Position numbers and translations under genes: made by a program. From the NCBI GenBank assembly GCA_002105175.1, contig MCGE01000011.1, positions 372,001-436,000 on the forward strand: DNA of 64,000 bases. The letters run 5' to 3'. Positions 62,879 through 64,000 of the stretch are shown piece after piece; positions within the stretch are counted from its first letter, which is position 1; every line of letters begins with the position of its first letter. Source of the DNA: Absidia repens. Lineage: Eukaryota > Mucoromycota > Mucoromycetes > Mucorales > Cunninghamellaceae. Below the pieces are notes generated by a model. The model had not been told where the DNA came from. It was given only the letters and a program-made list of their open reading frames with translations, and searched no databases.

Positions 62879-64000
62879 ATGTAAGTTACAATACAAAAGC
62901 ATCATTGTTCAAGGATACCTTGAAAAAAAGAAACAAACGAATACTCAATACTGTTTATTGAAATAGGACGCAAACGCTTATCCAATCGTCTAGGATTGCT
63001 TCAGCGTCTTTATTGGTACCATTAGCAAGGCAATGGCATCTTTATGTCTGGCCATTTGCTATCCTTTATCCAATCTTCCTTTACATCTACAACTTTGAAT
63101 ACGATGTCTACTTGGGCTCTGAAGAATGGACGTTTGTCACGTTGGGGAGCATTATTGTCATGCATGGTTTGGTCTTCTTGTCCGGTCAATGGAGCATCTC
63201 TATCAAAGCCAAATTCACTTGTTTTAAGGTAACCAACATATAACAGCAACAACAACAATAGCACTATATGTATATTGCTACCTTCTTGACCGCTAACATA
63301 CTTTTTTCTTCATTTAGGAACCTGATGTGCGAAAGGCCTCCAAGATCATGATTGCTCCGTACCGCTATCAAGGCACTGGCACTATCTGCGACTTGCACCA
63401 CGGCGATCCCACAACGTTACACCCTGACGGCGAAATATCGTTTACTTTCCAACAAAAAAAGTACATTTGGGACGAAGATAAACGCCAATTCCGTATGATT
63501 TTGTATCCTTCTGACCTCCATCCACGCGTTGCCATCTATCAAAACACCCAAGGCTTGGACGCCAAGGGTATCAAGGAAGCTACTGAAACCTATGGCATCA
63601 ACAAGTAAGTGATGAAGAGCGGGAGGCGGGGGGAATAGTGGTTTGATAGAGTGCTCATTCTGATTCCTGTATACGTGGTCTAGATTTGAAATCCCAATGC
63701 CTACCTTTACCGAACTTTTCAAGGAACATGCCGTTGCCCCTTTCTTTGTCTTTCAAATCTTCTGTGTTGGACTTTGGTGTTTGGATGAATATTGGTACTA
63801 CTCTTTATTTACTCTGTTCATGCTTGTTGTATTTGAAGGCACGGTGGTGTTCCAACGTATCCGGACCATTGGTGAGTTCCGTGGTATGAATCAAAAACCC
63901 TACCCCATTTATGTCAAACGTGAAAAGAAATGGATTCAAGTACAAACTGATGAACTCCTTCCTGGTGATGTGATATCAATTGGTAATATATATATATTGT
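62879..64000 (+). CDS. SPF1: P5A-type ATPase Spf1 (3' part outside window)
   Basis: Proposed exons are 62879-62880 (AT), 62967-63228, 63318-63604 and 63684-63982; the next intron runs out of the window. About 283 residues are covered, roughly the first quarter of the family length. Joining AT|gtaagt to tag|G makes an ATG followed by TQTLIQSSRIASASLLVPLA, which matches the expected Spf1 N-terminus. Features are the first membrane hairpin (PFAILYPIFLYIYNFEYDVY, then WTFVTLGSIIVMHGLVFLSG), the IPMPTFTELFKEHAVAPFFV motif with FQIFCVGLWCLDEYWYYSLF next to it, and the start of the A-domain (VQTDELLPGDVISIG). P5A ATPases pull mis-inserted helices out of the ER membrane. Confidence 0.92.

Overview
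The window looks like nuclear DNA of an early-diverging filamentous fungus, most likely Mucoromycota/Mucorales. It is AT-rich, genes carry many short GT-AG introns (about 55-100 nt), homopolymer and Q/N-coding tracts are common, and the proteins are recognisably fungal (PacC, Atg9, Gpc1, ArAE-type exporter, Munc13/Ync13-like, Spf1). I see no operons, no CRISPR and no convincing tRNA or rRNA gene. Gene models were spliced by hand; in most models every junction is phase-consistent with the neighbouring exon.

Layout. 1-2153 (+) is the 3' part of a PacC/Rim101 pH-response factor. 2791-7437 (+) is a Munc13-like C2/MHD exocytosis protein. 7.4-10.2 kb is intergenic with a dispersed repeat. 10227-12441 (-) is a PUF RNA-binding protein. 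13009-17731 (+) is a FUSC/ArAE-type membrane protein. 18967-20319 (+) is a Gpc1-type acyltransferase and 20867-21762 (-) a GLTP lipid-transfer protein, two convergent lipid genes. 21.8-29.5 kb is repeat-rich with one small secreted repeat protein (25309-25822). 29553-31419 (-) is a Sel1-repeat protein, 32265-35354 (-) Atg9, and 36705-37466 (-) / 37970-38618 (+) are the divergent ribosomal genes eL21 and uS4. 38.6-45.5 kb is gene-poor, with a possible hAT relic and repeat copies. 45525-46771 (-) looks like a broken SET-domain gene. 47065-48430 (+) is a single-pass membrane protein, 48663-49672 (+) a four-helix membrane protein, and 50466-51392 (+) a Gcn4-type bZIP factor with an upstream ORF. 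53330-55123 (-) is a SAM methyltransferase, 56860-59459 (+) an HSPA12-like Hsp70, 59836-61781 (+) an SPF45 splicing factor, and 62879-64000+ (+) the 5' part of a P5A ATPase (Spf1).

The genes are mostly unrelated housekeeping and regulatory loci: pH and amino-acid transcription control, mRNA control and splicing, secretion and membrane lipids, autophagy, translation, ER protein quality. The only co-regulated pair the layout suggests is eL21/uS4, with a shared 503-bp divergent promoter.

The most unusual content is a dispersed, protein-less repeat family with at least six copies here. Its arms start at a CACGTG-containing box and are made of degenerate subunits carrying a TCTGAATAAAATATGTC box. 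At four loci a full arm is paired with a shorter, oppositely oriented arm fragment, as in a foldback element. Other points worth checking are a start codon apparently split by an intron in Spf1, a uORF before the bZIP gene, an unexplained frame change in PacC, and the SET pseudogene.
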